A stretch of DNA of 64,000 nt from Lysobacter lycopersici (GCF_007556775.1 NZ_CP041742.1:2532074-2596073), one strand, 5' to 3'. Shown: positions 18,384 to 27,079, counted from the stretch's first letter. A program made the numbers and translations. The notes: generated by a model not told the origin, from the sequence alone.

Positions 18384-18542
18384 ATCATCCGGATTTGGCC
18401 CGGTCGATGCGCCTTGGCTTCGGCTGGGATTGCCTGAAACGGCAAAGGTCGTGGACAGGGTCGGCATGTTCCCGCATTCGGTATCTCCGCTCCGCGACTG
18501 GTGGTAACGTCGACTCGTGAGGCGCACGGCGCGGGGTGGGGC

Positions 18543-20138
18543 ATGAAGCGATTGCTTGGTGCATTCATGGTGCTTGCGGCGAGCGTGCCGATGGCGATGC
18601 TCGCGCGGAGCAGCGTGCGCGGATTCGCCGTCGCCTTGCCGCCGATCGGGCCGGTAAGCGCTTCACCGATGCAGGCACGAGAGGGGAAGATCGCCACTCG
18701 ACTCGCGCGTGCCGCTGCATCCGATCGCAACATGACAGGCGCGGACGGACTCCGAAAACGCATGCCACTGCAATCGGGTGGCGCATCGTTCCATGCACGA
18801 TCCGGGATCGATCGGCAGCTTGCTGCCTTGGGCCAGCCGGAGGATCCGTTCGCGCCCGTCTACGTGGTCACGTCGCGCAAGACCTACGACGGCATCCGTC
18901 ATCTGGCGCGCACCAGCGTCGTCCGTCGCGACAGCATCGGTAACCAACTGGTCTTGTCCGAGATCCCGGAGCATCAGCTCGACGCGCTGGTCGGATACAT
19001 CCACGAGCGGGAACGGCGCTGCGGCGGTTATTTCGCCTTCGATACGCGCGAACGGGCCGAGGCCTTCATCCGCGCGGATCGCTCGCGACAGGCGATCCAG
19101 CAGTCCACGCTCGCCGGCTACAGCCTCGACAACCAGGACACGGTGGACGCGTGGTTGCCGCAGGTCAGTGAACAGAACATCTACGACACCATCAACCAGC
19201 TGCAGGCGTACCAGAATCGCTACTACGCCAGCGCCACCGGCAAGTCGTCCGCGGAATGGATCCGCCGCCACTGGCAGGCGCTCGCTGCGGGGCGCGCCGA
19301 CGTCAGCACCGAGCTGTTCACGGCGTGCGCGAACTGCAGCACCCAGCCTTCCGTGATCCTGACCATCCGCGGGATCGAACTGCCGAACGAGGTCGTGGTG
19401 CTCGGAGGGCACCTGGATTCGATCAACGCGAGCGATCGCAACAATCTCGCGCAGCGCGCGCCCGGGGCGGACGACGATGCTTCGGGCATCGCCACCCTGA
19501 CCGAGGTGCTGCGCGTGGCCATGGCAAGCGGCTGGCACCCGAAGCGCACGGTGAAGTTCATGGGCTATGCAGCGGAGGAAGTCGGTCTGCGTGGCTCCGC
19601 GGCGATCGCGCAATCCTTCCGCAACGCCGGGACCAACGTGGTCGGCGTTCTGCAATTGGACATGACCAATTACAAGTCGGGTGCGGTCACGGACATGAAG
19701 CTGATCAGCGACTACTCCAACACCGATCTGAAGGCATTCTTCGTGCAGTTGTTCGATGGTTATCTCGCGCCCAGGGGATTCACCCGCAGCGCGGTGGCCT
19801 GCGGATACGCCTGCTCCGACCATGCATCATGGACTGCGGCGGGATATCCGGCGGCGATGATGTTCGAAGCCGGGGATCCGAACGGCGATTTCCCCTACAT
19901 CCACACGACCCTGGACACGTTGTCGACGATGGGCGAGTCGGCCCGGAACAGCGTCAAGTTCGCGCAGTTCGGCCTGGCGTTCCTGGGCGAGACGGCGAAG
20001 ACTTCATTGTGGGCGACCGCCGACTGCAGATTGCCGCCAAGGGCTTCACTGGCCGCTTCGGCCAACCTGCAGGCGTCGCCGGGCCTGATCAGTCCGTTGC
20101 CTCGAACCGGTTCGCATCCACGTTCTTCCTTACCTTGA
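18543..20138 (+). CDS. M28 family zinc aminopeptidase, exported
   Basis: A protein of about 531 residues. The start ATG at 18543 (MKRLLGAFMVLAASVP) gives a signal peptide; the upstream frame to 18501 lacks one. A propeptide-like N-terminal region of some 250 residues precedes the M28 catalytic domain. Its co-catalytic zinc ligands are visible as H290 (GGHLDS), D311 (GADDDASG), E346 with catalytic E345 (AAEEVG), D373 (QLDM) and H454 (YIHTTLD). It should release N-terminal amino acids from peptides outside the cell, complementing the M4 endoproteases. After the family's usual end (AFLGETAK) about 45 unrelated, low-complexity residues follow, running into the 3' end of the convergent asparaginase gene. 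This tail may reflect loss of an original stop codon. Confidence 0.92.
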   Translation: MKRLLGAFMVLAASVPMAMLARSSVRGFAVALPPIGPVSASPMQAREGKIATRLARAAASDRNMTGADGLRKRMPLQSGGASFHARSGIDRQLAALGQPEDPFAPVYVVTSRKTYDGIRHLARTSVVRRDSIGNQLVLSEIPEHQLDALVGYIHERERRCGGYFAFDTRERAEAFIRADRSRQAIQQSTLAGYSLDNQDTVDAWLPQVSEQNIYDTINQLQAYQNRYYASATGKSSAEWIRRHWQALAAGRADVSTELFTACANCSTQPSVILTIRGIELPNEVVVLGGHLDSINASDRNNLAQRAPGADDDASGIATLTEVLRVAMASGWHPKRTVKFMGYAAEEVGLRGSAAIAQSFRNAGTNVVGVLQLDMTNYKSGAVTDMKLISDYSNTDLKAFFVQLFDGYLAPRGFTRSAVACGYACSDHASWTAAGYPAAMMFEAGDPNGDFPYIHTTLDTLSTMGESARNSVKFAQFGLAFLGETAKTSLWATADCRLPPRASLAASANLQASPGLISPLPRTGSHPRSSLP

Positions 20139-20577
20139 GCGGATCCCAGATGCGGCCGTTCATGGCGATGTAGACGCCGGGCGGCAGTGACTGCACCGCG
20201 CCGACCGCGGTGCCGATGTTGAACTCGGCATCGGAGCCGCGGAAGCGCGCGGGATTCAGCGCGCCGGTGAGCACGATGGTCTTGCCGGGAATGGTCGCGA
20301 GCACCTTCGCGGTCTCGACCATGGTGTCGGTGCCGTGGGTGATCAGCACGTGGCTTTCGTCCTGCGCGGCGATGGTCGCGCGCAGCAGTTCGCGGTCGGC
20401 GGCGCCGATGTGCAGCGAATCCTTGCGGATCAGCGGGATCACCCGGAAGCGGAACGCGACGCCGAGTTCCTCGAGAATGCGGCCGATCTGCGGCTCGCCG
20501 ACCTGGTAGTCCGACTTGTCGTCGAAGTACACCTTGTCGATGGTGCCGCCGGTGGTGACGATGAGCAGGTTGTCCAT
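20089..20577 (-). CDS. Short asparaginase-domain protein
   Basis: A 162-residue protein matching only the N-terminal domain of type I/II L-asparaginases. The family start MDNLLIVTTGGTIDKVYFDD with the catalytic Thr in TGGTID, and THGTDTMVETAKVL with the second active-site Thr-Asp, are both present; the C-terminal domain of full asparaginases (about 330 residues) is absent. Such short versions are common in Xanthomonadaceae, so this is not a local truncation. Whether it hydrolyses asparagine is uncertain. The ATG at 20577 is used; eight codons upstream another ATG exists. Its 3' end overlaps the last 50 bases of the convergent M28 gene. Confidence 0.82.
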   Translation of the reverse strand: MDNLLIVTTGGTIDKVYFDDKSDYQVGEPQIGRILEELGVAFRFRVIPLIRKDSLHIGAADRELLRATIAAQDESHVLITHGTDTMVETAKVLATIPGKTIVLTGALNPARFRGSDAEFNIGTAVGAVQSLPPGVYIAMNGRIWDPLKVRKNVDANRFEATD

Positions 20578-20597
20578 TCCCGCATTGTCGCGCGAAT

Positions 20598-22178
20598 TCA
20601 AGTCGGCGGCAGCCCCAATGCCACCCGCAACGGGTCGAGCCGCGTGCCGTAACGGGCGGCGCGGGCTGTGTCGCCACGCAGCGGTTGCCGCACCTGCGCC
20701 GCGCTGGCGGTGCGCACGCTACGCCCGGCGCGGTGGAAATCGAGGCAGGCCGGGTCGAAGGCGAGGCCGCAGGCCGAAAGCAGTTCGCGCACGCGGGTCT
20801 CCGGATCGGCGATCAGGTCCTCGTAGCTGAGCAGGCGCACGCGCGCCGGATCGCGGGCACGGATCGCGTCCATCGCCCGTTCGCTGCCGCGCAGGCAGGC
20901 GGCGATGTCGTCGAAGTCGCAGGAAAAGTGCGGCAGCTGGTAGAACGGCTGGCGGTAGCACGACCACGCGGTTTCCAGCGGATCGCGCCGGGTTTCGAGC
21001 ACGGTTGCGCCGGGCAGCATCGCGCGCAGCACGCCGGCGAGCTTCCAGTTCTCCGGCATCTTGTCGGTGAAGCGCGGCTTGCTCGAACGCCAGCGCGCGG
21101 TGCGCTGCAGGTAGTCGCGGCCCATGCGTTCCCAGTCGTCGGCGTTCGCATCCGCGACCCATTGCGGGAACGGTTTTCCGCGCCGCTTCGATTCGGCCTG
21201 GACGACGTCACCGAGGTCGGGCAGTTCGCTCGCGCCTTCCACTTCCGGATGCGCGGCGAGGATCTGTTCGAACAGGGTCGAACCTGAGCGCGGTAGGCCG
21301 ACGATGAAGATGGCTTCGCGCCCGAGGTCGGGATCGCGCGCAGCGGGCAGCGACGCCGTCGCGGCCAGCATGGCATCGACGAAGCCTTCGAACGCGGCGC
21401 GGCTCCACGGTGCGCGTTTGCGAAGTCGCGCGTTCGCATCGCCCAGCGCGGAAAACGCCTCGCCGTAATGGCCCAGCGCTTCCTCGCCCGCCCCGAGTGC
21501 ATAGGCCATGGCGATGCGGTCTTCCTCGCCGATGTCGCCGCGCGCGAGGTGCGTGCGCAACGCCGCGCAATCCCCGGCTGAAAGCGGCTGGCTCTTGATG
21601 TTCGCCAGCCCGCGCCAGGCATCGCCGCAAGCGGGGTGGAAGCGCAGCGCGGAGCGATACGACGCCGCGGCTTCGTCGAAGCGACCGAGGTGCAGCAGCG
21701 CGTCGCCGGCGAGGATGTGCGCGGGCAGGAATTCCGGCGCCAGCGCGCGGCAGTGTTGCAGCGCATCGAGCGCGGCCTCGCTGTCGCCGGCGAGTTGCAG
21801 GTTGCGGCCGAGGTTGAACCACGGCATCGGCTGGTCCGGCGCGAGCGTGCAGGCGCGGCGCCAGCTGGCGAAGGCGCCATCGCGATCGCCGTTCGCGATC
21901 GACGCATTGCCGAGGTCGGAGTGCAGCAGAGCGTCATCCGGATGCGCGGAAATCGCACCCCGCAGCATCGCCGTCGCTTCGCCCGCGCGCTGTTGGCGCA
22001 GGCGCAGGATCGCGCCGACGCGCAAGACTTCCGCGTGGCGCGGGAAACGCGTTCGCAATCCGGCGAGCAGGCGTTCGGCTTCGTCGAGGCGACCGTCGCG
22101 GATTGCGCGCGCCGTGGCCTGCAACGCGGCCACGGCGTCCGGCGCAAGGCCGGCCATGCGCAGGTCGTTCGCGGACAT
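20598..22178 (-). CDS. TPR-repeat sulfotransferase
   Basis: A 526-residue protein. The N-terminal half (about 10-270) consists of tetratricopeptide repeats (e.g. PWFNLGRNLQLAGDSEAALD, HILAGDALLHLGRFDEAAAS). The C-terminal half is a sulfotransferase domain with the PAPS-binding loop IFIVGLPRSGSTLFEQIL near residue 290 and the 3'-phosphate site around LETRRDPLETAWSCYRQ. There is no signal peptide. Such TPR-sulfotransferases occur in several copies in Xanthomonadaceae and are proposed to modify proteins or saccharides; the acceptor is unknown. A second member of the family is at 37700. It lies 20 bases upstream of the asparaginase start on the same strand and directly after the DUF2069 gene, so all may be co-transcribed. 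Confidence 0.9.
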   Translation of the reverse strand: MSANDLRMAGLAPDAVAALQATARAIRDGRLDEAERLLAGLRTRFPRHAEVLRVGAILRLRQQRAGEATAMLRGAISAHPDDALLHSDLGNASIANGDRDGAFASWRRACTLAPDQPMPWFNLGRNLQLAGDSEAALDALQHCRALAPEFLPAHILAGDALLHLGRFDEAAASYRSALRFHPACGDAWRGLANIKSQPLSAGDCAALRTHLARGDIGEEDRIAMAYALGAGEEALGHYGEAFSALGDANARLRKRAPWSRAAFEGFVDAMLAATASLPAARDPDLGREAIFIVGLPRSGSTLFEQILAAHPEVEGASELPDLGDVVQAESKRRGKPFPQWVADANADDWERMGRDYLQRTARWRSSKPRFTDKMPENWKLAGVLRAMLPGATVLETRRDPLETAWSCYRQPFYQLPHFSCDFDDIAACLRGSERAMDAIRARDPARVRLLSYEDLIADPETRVRELLSACGLAFDPACLDFHRAGRSVRTASAAQVRQPLRGDTARAARYGTRLDPLRVALGLPPT

Positions 22179-22508
22179 TCAGCGCTTCTTCGCGAAGCGT
22201 GCACGCAAGCCGGGCAGGCTGGCCGCGAACACGACGGCGAGGGAGAGCGCGAGCGCCCACCACGCGAACATGCGTTCCGGCGGCCGCGTCCACGCGACCA
22301 TCACCGCATGCGAGAACCAGGCGAGGGCGAGCACGCCGGACCAGAAGCCCGCGGTGCGCCGGCTGGTCGCGACCGCGACCGCGCACAGCGTCGGCGGCAA
22401 TGCGAACACCAGCATCGCTGCGACTGGATGCGCATCGCGCGCGAACCAGAATGCATACAGCGTGGCCAGCAGCAACAGTGCCACGATCAGGATGTTGCGC
22501 GCGTTCAT
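22179..22508 (-). CDS. DUF2069 family membrane protein
   Basis: A 109-residue protein with four hydrophobic segments: NILIVALLLLATLYAFWF, AAMLVFALPPTLCAVAVA, GFWSGVLALAWFSHAVMVAW and MFAWWALALSLAVVFAAS. The WxxERMFAWWAL motif and length fit DUF2069. Its ATG overlaps the wrbA stop as ATGA, so it is coupled to wrbA. The neighbourhood of YihY, WrbA and DUF2069 recurs in pseudomonads (general knowledge). Function unknown; basic residues RARFAKKR close the C-terminus. Confidence 0.82.
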   Translation of the reverse strand: MNARNILIVALLLLATLYAFWFARDAHPVAAMLVFALPPTLCAVAVATSRRTAGFWSGVLALAWFSHAVMVAWTRPPERMFAWWALALSLAVVFAASLPGLRARFAKKR

Positions 22509-23098
22509 GCCGAAAGCTTCGCCGCGAGCGTCGCCACGCGCCGGCCGAGCGAACGCGCGAGTTGCGCTTCCTCGTCCGTGGGTTGCGGTTCGTCGTGCAC
22601 GCCGGCGACATGGCTGGCGCCATAGGGCGTGCCGCCGCTGCGGGTGGTGTTGAGCGCGGCTTCGGTGAACGGGATTCCCGCGACCACGCAACCGTGGTGC
22701 AGCAATGGCACGAGCATGGTGAGCAGGGTCGATTCCTGCCCGCCGTGCATGGTCGCGGTGGAAGTGAACACGCCGGCGGGCTTGCCGACCAGGGTGCCGC
22801 TTGCCCATTCGGCGCCGAGCGAATCGATGAAGTGCTTCATCGGCGCGGCCATGTTGCCGAAGCGGGTGGGGCTGCCGAGCAGCAGGCCCGCGCATTCGGC
22901 GAGGTCGCGTTTTTCGACATACGGCGCACCATCCTCGGGCTCGGGCGGCGCGGCGACCTCGGTGACGGGCGCCACCGGCGGCACCGTGCGCAGGCGCGCG
23001 GCCATGCCCTCCACCTCGCCGATGCCGCGCGCGATCTGCCGGGCCAGTTTCGCCACCGAACCGCCGCGGCTGTAGTAGAGCACCAGGATTTCGGGCAT
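22505..23098 (-). CDS. wrbA: NAD(P)H:quinone oxidoreductase WrbA
   Basis: A 197-residue flavodoxin-like protein. The FMN phosphate loop is VLYYSRGGSVAKLA (residues 5-18), and LLGSPTRFGNMAAPMKHF and STATMHGGQESTLLTM are the flavin and quinone site motifs of WrbA. It reduces quinones by two electrons and avoids radical semiquinones, a protective cytoplasmic function. Length equals E. coli WrbA. It is first in a minus-strand operon with DUF2069 and divergent from yihY with a 70-base gap. Confidence 0.95.
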   Translation of the reverse strand: MPEILVLYYSRGGSVAKLARQIARGIGEVEGMAARLRTVPPVAPVTEVAAPPEPEDGAPYVEKRDLAECAGLLLGSPTRFGNMAAPMKHFIDSLGAEWASGTLVGKPAGVFTSTATMHGGQESTLLTMLVPLLHHGCVVAGIPFTEAALNTTRSGGTPYGASHVAGVHDEPQPTDEEAQLARSLGRRVATLAAKLSA

Positions 23099-23168
23099 CG
23101 CGTCCTCCGTCGCGCAAGCATAGGCGATGCCGCGCCGCCATTGCGGGCCATGCGGTACCCTTCGGCCG

Positions 23169-24440
23169 ATGGAGCCACTGGATTCCCTCTACCGCTGGGG
23201 CGACCGGCTGCGCGATCCGGCGCGGGCGAAGGCCTTCTTCCGTTTCCTCGGACGGCGTTTCCTCGACGACCGTCTGTTCGAGGCCGCGGGTGCGCTTTCG
23301 TACACCACGGTATTTGCGCTGGTGCCGCTGTCGCTGGTGGTGTTCGGCGTTCTCTCGGCGTTCCCGGCGTTCAAGGAATGGACCGGCGCGCTCACCGATT
23401 ACATCTTCGCCAACTTCGTGCCGAGCGCCGCGGAGAGCCTCAAGGGCAACCTCGCGAGCATCACCGACAGGACCAAGACGCTCACGACCGCCGGCGTGAT
23501 CGCCCTGATCGTGTCGCTGCTGATCACCCTGCACAGCGTCGAGGCCACCTTCAACCGCATCTGGCGGGTGAAGACCGCGCGGCCCAAGGTCGGGCGCTTC
23601 CTCGTGTACTGGACGGTACTCACGCTTGGCGGGTTGGTCGCGACCGCCAGCCTTGCCTTGTCCACGCGCTTCTTCGCGCTGGCGATTTTCGAGACCGCGC
23701 CGGGCCGCTGGCTGGAAGCCCTGATGCTGCGGCTCGCGCCGATGGCGATCGAACTGTTCGCCTTCGCCGCCATCTTCAAGGTCGTGCCGCACCGCACCGT
23801 GAAATGGCGGCATGCATTCGCCGGCGCGGCGCTGTCGGTGGTGCTGTTCGAACTCATGAAATGGGGCATCGGCCTGTACCTGGGCAGCTTCAACTCCTAC
23901 CAGAAGATCTACGGCGCATTCGCCGCGGCGCCGGTCCTGCTGCTGTGGATCTACCTCGGCTGGAGCACGATTTTGTTCGGCGCTTCGTTCGCGTCCTCGA
24001 TGTCGGCGTTCCGCTACCAGCCTGTGGCGATGCGCTTGCCGGTCGGCTACGAGTTGTACGGCCTGCTGCGCATGCTCGGGCGCTTCGCCGAGTTCCGCCA
24101 ACGCGGGCGTGGCCTGCATAGCGACGAACTGCAGCAGCTGGAACCGATGCTTACCGACGCGCTGGTGCAGGAATTCCTCGGCGAACTGTGCGAAATCGGC
24201 TTGCTGAGTCGCGCCGAATCCGGCGAATGGCTGCTGTCGCGCGATCTCGACGACGTTTCCCTCGGCGAACTCTACGAAGCCTGCGGCTTGCGCGTGCCGG
24301 TGGCCGAGGCGCACCTGCCATGCCGCGACGACGAGCTCGGCGTCGCCGCGAGCGAAGCACTGGACCGGTTGCGCATGCCCTTGCGCGAATTGTTGAAGCG
24401 CAAGGTGTCCACGCTTTACGAAGAGAAGGCCTCCCCATGA
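23169..24440 (+). CDS. yihY: YihY/virulence factor BrkB-type membrane protein
   Basis: A 423-residue inner-membrane protein. The ATG at 23169 (MEPLDSLYRWGDRLRDPARA) is preferred over an upstream frame. Five to six membrane helices occupy residues 40-285, including ALSYTTVFALVPLSLVVFGV and the motif IWRVKTARP after a conserved VEATFNRIW. The last 130 residues are soluble, with a winged-helix-like region (ELLGEL...LLSRAESGEWLLSRDLDD), longer than in E. coli YihY and typical for Pseudomonas/Xanthomonas members. The family was once called RNase BN, a misassignment. Function is not settled. It overlaps the next gene by ATGA. Confidence 0.9.
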   Translation: MEPLDSLYRWGDRLRDPARAKAFFRFLGRRFLDDRLFEAAGALSYTTVFALVPLSLVVFGVLSAFPAFKEWTGALTDYIFANFVPSAAESLKGNLASITDRTKTLTTAGVIALIVSLLITLHSVEATFNRIWRVKTARPKVGRFLVYWTVLTLGGLVATASLALSTRFFALAIFETAPGRWLEALMLRLAPMAIELFAFAAIFKVVPHRTVKWRHAFAGAALSVVLFELMKWGIGLYLGSFNSYQKIYGAFAAAPVLLLWIYLGWSTILFGASFASSMSAFRYQPVAMRLPVGYELYGLLRMLGRFAEFRQRGRGLHSDELQQLEPMLTDALVQEFLGELCEIGLLSRAESGEWLLSRDLDDVSLGELYEACGLRVPVAEAHLPCRDDELGVAASEALDRLRMPLRELLKRKVSTLYEEKASP

Positions 24441-25012
24441 TCCGTTCCACCGCGTTGCGCCTGTGCTTGCCATTGCTGTTCGCCGTGATCGTCCTCCCCG
24501 GTTGCAAGCGCGAACAACCGCAGCCGGCACCGAAGCCAACGGCACCCGTCGCGAGCACGCCGAAACCGGCGGCACCCGCGAACGTGGATTTCCCCACGCT
24601 CAAGCTCACGACCGTCGACGGCAAGGCCTGGGACCTCGCCGCGCAACGCGGGCAGTGGGTGGTGGTGAACTTCTGGGCGACCTGGTGCGGGCCGTGCCTG
24701 AAGGAAATGCCGGAGCTGTCCGCGCTCGATGCGATGCGCGAACACGTCGAGGTGATCGGCCTCGACTACGAGGACATCGAGCCGGATGCGTTGAAGGCGT
24801 TCCTCAAGCAGCATCCAGTGGTGTATCCGATCGCGATCGTGGACGTGTACGACCCGCCCAAGGATTTCGAAGCGCCGCGCGGACTTCCCAACACGTACCT
24901 CATCGCGCCGGACGGCAAGGTCGCCAGGCGTTTCCTGGGCCCGATCACGGCGAAGGACATCGACGATGCCATCGCCAAGGCCGGTGGTCCGCCCTTGCCG
25001 AAAGCCGGTTGA
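24437..25012 (+). CDS. TlpA-like thiol:disulfide oxidoreductase lipoprotein
   Basis: A 191-residue protein. The N-terminus MIRSTALRLCLPLLFAVIVL runs into PGCKREQ, a probable lipoprotein site with the lipidated Cys at 23, then a Pro/Ala-rich tether. The thioredoxin fold carries the redox pair C84-x-x-C87 in WATWCGPCLKEMPEL, and the cis-proline region reads GLPNTYLIAPDGKV. It most likely reduces disulfides of exported proteins, as in cytochrome c maturation or envelope repair. It is coupled by ATGA to yihY and is followed after four bases by acyP. The lipobox has Pro at -2, slightly unusual, so a simple membrane anchor is an alternative. Confidence 0.9.
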   Translation: MIRSTALRLCLPLLFAVIVLPGCKREQPQPAPKPTAPVASTPKPAAPANVDFPTLKLTTVDGKAWDLAAQRGQWVVVNFWATWCGPCLKEMPELSALDAMREHVEVIGLDYEDIEPDALKAFLKQHPVVYPIAIVDVYDPPKDFEAPRGLPNTYLIAPDGKVARRFLGPITAKDIDDAIAKAGGPPLPKAG

Positions 25013-25016
25013 TGCG

Positions 25017-25286
25017 ATGCCCGCCGCGCGTTTCCTCGTCGGCGGCAAGGTGCAGGGCGTGTTCTTCCGTGCCTCGACCCGCGAGCAGGCGTTGAAGCTC
25101 GGTCTATCCGGTTACGCGAAGAATTTGCCGGATGGCCGGGTCGAAGTGCTGGCGGAAGGCGACGCCGCCGCGCTCGATGCGCTGGAACGCTGGCTGCACG
25201 TCGGTCCGCCGATGGCGAGGGTGGGTGCGGTCGAGCGCACAGATGCCGTGGAACGCGGGTCGGAGCAAGCGTTCGGGATCCGATAG
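25017..25286 (+). CDS. acyP: Acylphosphatase
   Basis: An 89-residue protein with complete acylphosphatase signature GKVQGVFFRASTREQA, containing phosphate-binding Arg18, and GYAKNLPDGRVEVLAEG with catalytic Asn36. It hydrolyses acyl phosphates such as 1,3-bisphosphoglycerate or carbamoyl phosphate in the cytoplasm. The ATG at 25017 is the family start; it lies four bases after the TlpA-like stop, so the two are probably co-translated. The end (AFGIR) matches the expected length. Confidence 0.94.
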   Translation: MPAARFLVGGKVQGVFFRASTREQALKLGLSGYAKNLPDGRVEVLAEGDAAALDALERWLHVGPPMARVGAVERTDAVERGSEQAFGIR

Positions 25287-25394
25287 GGTCGCACGCTCAG
25301 GCAAGCATGAACTCGCCATGCGGTTTTTGGCCGGCGCCATCCGTTAACTGCGTTTTCCGAGGCAGGCACTGTTGCCTGACCGAGGAACCGTCCC

Positions 25395-25919
25395 ATGCGT
25401 TGTACAACTCTTCTGTCCGGAATCTCGATTTTGGCGCTTGGCATAACCCTTAGCCTGCCGGCCGATGCCGTGACACAGGCACGCAGGATTCGAGCCCAAG
25501 CCGGGCAGGCGTGCCAGCTCAGCATTCCGACCACGGATACCAAGGTACGACCGAAAGCCACCGGGTTCCGCAACGAGGGGACCACGAACGCCTTCGTGAT
25601 CTGCGGTTTCCCGACTCCTGACGGCGATCTCACTGCATTCGTCTTGAATTTCCAGCCCCTGGATACTGTCGATCACCCGATAAGTTGCACGGGCGTGAAC
25701 GGCAGTGCTTTCAGCAACCCTGTCTATGTCACGAAGAACGCGTCCACCGGAGCGAACCCGAGCGGCGGCAGCAGCCTGACCTGGGATGCGTCGGATTTCG
25801 GTGGGACGGCCGGCAGCAACCTGCCGGGAAGCGGGTACTTTTCCGTGACATGCGTCTTGCCCGGCCAAGCCACAATTCCCAGCGGATACGCAGACTACAA
25901 CGAAGACGTCGGCGCCTGA
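25395..25919 (+). CDS. Exported four-cysteine protein, copy 5 (mosaic A/B)
   Basis: A 174-residue member of the family seen at 9202, 9878, 17207 and 17844, here isolated from the others. Signal peptide MRCTTLLSGISILALGITLS...ADAVT. The cysteines are in ACQLSIPTTD, AFVICGF, ISCTGVNG and SVTCVLPGQ; the end is NEDVGA. It combines the QACQL start of subfamily B with the TDTKVRPKATGFRNEGTTNA core of subfamily A. A GAGGAACC site lies nine bases before the ATG. It has a 108-base leader after acyP and its own terminator downstream, so it is probably a single transcription unit. Confidence 0.82.
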   Translation: MRCTTLLSGISILALGITLSLPADAVTQARRIRAQAGQACQLSIPTTDTKVRPKATGFRNEGTTNAFVICGFPTPDGDLTAFVLNFQPLDTVDHPISCTGVNGSAFSNPVYVTKNASTGANPSGGSSLTWDASDFGGTAGSNLPGSGYFSVTCVLPGQATIPSGYADYNEDVGA

Positions 25920-25945
25920 GCCATCTTCGAAAATGACTTGCACGG

Positions 25946-25975
25946 CGCCCGGCACTTGCCGGGCGTTTCAGTTTT
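25946..25975. terminator. Bidirectional terminator between copy 5 and ppk2
   Basis: CGCCCGGCA-CT-TGCCGGGCG hairpin (25946-25965), followed by TTTCAGTTTT on the plus strand. It lies between convergent genes and can serve both, though the T-rich tail favours the plus-strand gene. Confidence 0.85.
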
Positions 25976-26747
25976 CGCCGAACGAGGCAATCGGCTTCAA
26001 CACGCCGTAGCGTTCCTTCTGCGGCTTGCCGACCAGTGGTGGCAGCACGATCCCCGTTTCGGGCACGGACGTGTCCGGCAAGCGATCCAGCAGGTTGCGG
26101 ATCAAGGTGAGTCGGCCGCGTTTCTGGTCGTTGAAATCGACCAATGTCCACGGCGCGAACTTCGTGTGCGTGGCCTTCAGCATCGTCTCGCGCGCACGGG
26201 TATAGGCCGCGTACTGCTTGCGCGCCTCGAGGTCGATGGGCGAGAGCTTCCAGCCCTTGAGCGGATCGTCGAGGCGTTCGGCGAAACGCTTTTCCTGCTG
26301 CGCCTGGTCGCAGCACAGCCAGTACTTGAATAGCAGGATGCCGTCGTCGACCAGTTGCTTCTCGAACTGCGGCGCCTGCTGCAGGAACGCCTTCACCTGC
26401 GCGTCGCTGGCGAAACCCATCACCTTCTCGACGCCCGCGCGGTTGTACCAACTGCGGTCGAACAGCAGGATTTCGCCGGCCGCGGGCAGTTGCGCCGCGT
26501 AGCGCTGGAAGTACCACTCGGTCTTCTCGCGTTCGTCCGGCTTGGGCAGCGCGGCGACCCGGCACTGGCGCGGGTTGAGGTGTTCGCGGATCGCATCGAT
26601 CGCGCCGCCCTTGCCGGCGGTATCGCGGCCTTCGAATACCACGACCAGGCGCTTGCCTTCGTGCTGCACCCACCGCGCCATGCCGGCAAGTTCGACCTGC
26701 ATCGGTTCCAGCAGCTTTTCGTATTCCTTGCGCTTGAGCTTGCTCAC
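25968..26747 (-). CDS. ppk2: Polyphosphate kinase 2 family protein
   Basis: A 259-residue PPK2. The Walker A motif is GRDTAGKGG (residues 40-48), the lid and Walker B region LLFDRSWYNRAGVEKVMGF (about 94-112), and LPKPDEREKTEWYFQRY is the segment typical of class I PPK2, enzymes that phosphorylate nucleoside diphosphates with polyphosphate. Length and motifs are complete. It would link polyphosphate stores to nucleotide pools in the cytoplasm. Its start overlaps the stop of the upstream HTH gene by ATGA, so both are made from one message at the end of the hemA operon. Confidence 0.94.
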   Translation of the reverse strand: MSKLKRKEYEKLLEPMQVELAGMARWVQHEGKRLVVVFEGRDTAGKGGAIDAIREHLNPRQCRVAALPKPDEREKTEWYFQRYAAQLPAAGEILLFDRSWYNRAGVEKVMGFASDAQVKAFLQQAPQFEKQLVDDGILLFKYWLCCDQAQQEKRFAERLDDPLKGWKLSPIDLEARKQYAAYTRARETMLKATHTKFAPWTLVDFNDQKRGRLTLIRNLLDRLPDTSVPETGIVLPPLVGKPQKERYGVLKPIASFGEN

Positions 26748-27076
26748 TTGCGCGAAGCCTTCGGCTGCATGCTGCGCGCGACTTCGAGCAAAGCGCCCTG
26801 TTGCTTCGTGTTGAGCCGGCGATAGGCGGCGAGCAATTCGTGTTCGCCCTTGGTGCGCGCGGGATCGAGCGTGCTCGCCAGTTCGCCGAGCAGCGCGCCG
26901 GCCGGCACGCCGAAAGTGCGGGCGAGCGCATCGATCTGCTCCTTGCCCGGGATCTTGTCACCCTTCAGCCAGGCGCTGACGGTGTTGACGCCGGCCTTGG
27001 GAATCGCGGTGGCGAGGTCGGTGGCGGTGAGGCCGGTGGCTTTCGTCAGCAAGCGCAATGTGGTGTCGAGCGACAT
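26744..27076 (-). CDS. XRE-type helix-turn-helix protein
   Basis: A 110-residue protein with an N-terminal HTH of the XRE/Cro type: LTATDLATAIPKAGVNTVSA followed by WLKGDKIPGKEQIDALARTF. The rest (ELLAAYRRLNTKQQGALLEV) is helical and may dimerise. It overlaps ppk2 by four bases and lies four bases after moaB. It could regulate its own operon (inference); no palindromic site was identified with confidence. The family is a general DNA-binding one, so the target is unknown. Confidence 0.82.
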   Translation of the reverse strand: MSLDTTLRLLTKATGLTATDLATAIPKAGVNTVSAWLKGDKIPGKEQIDALARTFGVPAGALLGELASTLDPARTKGEHELLAAYRRLNTKQQGALLEVARSMQPKASRK

Positions 27077-27079
27077 GCG

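Noticed and set aside
20089..20577. Asparaginase gene considered as a truncated pseudogene.
   Set aside because: Short asparaginase-domain proteins of about 160 residues are common in Xanthomonadaceae, with a proper start, stop and active-site threonines.
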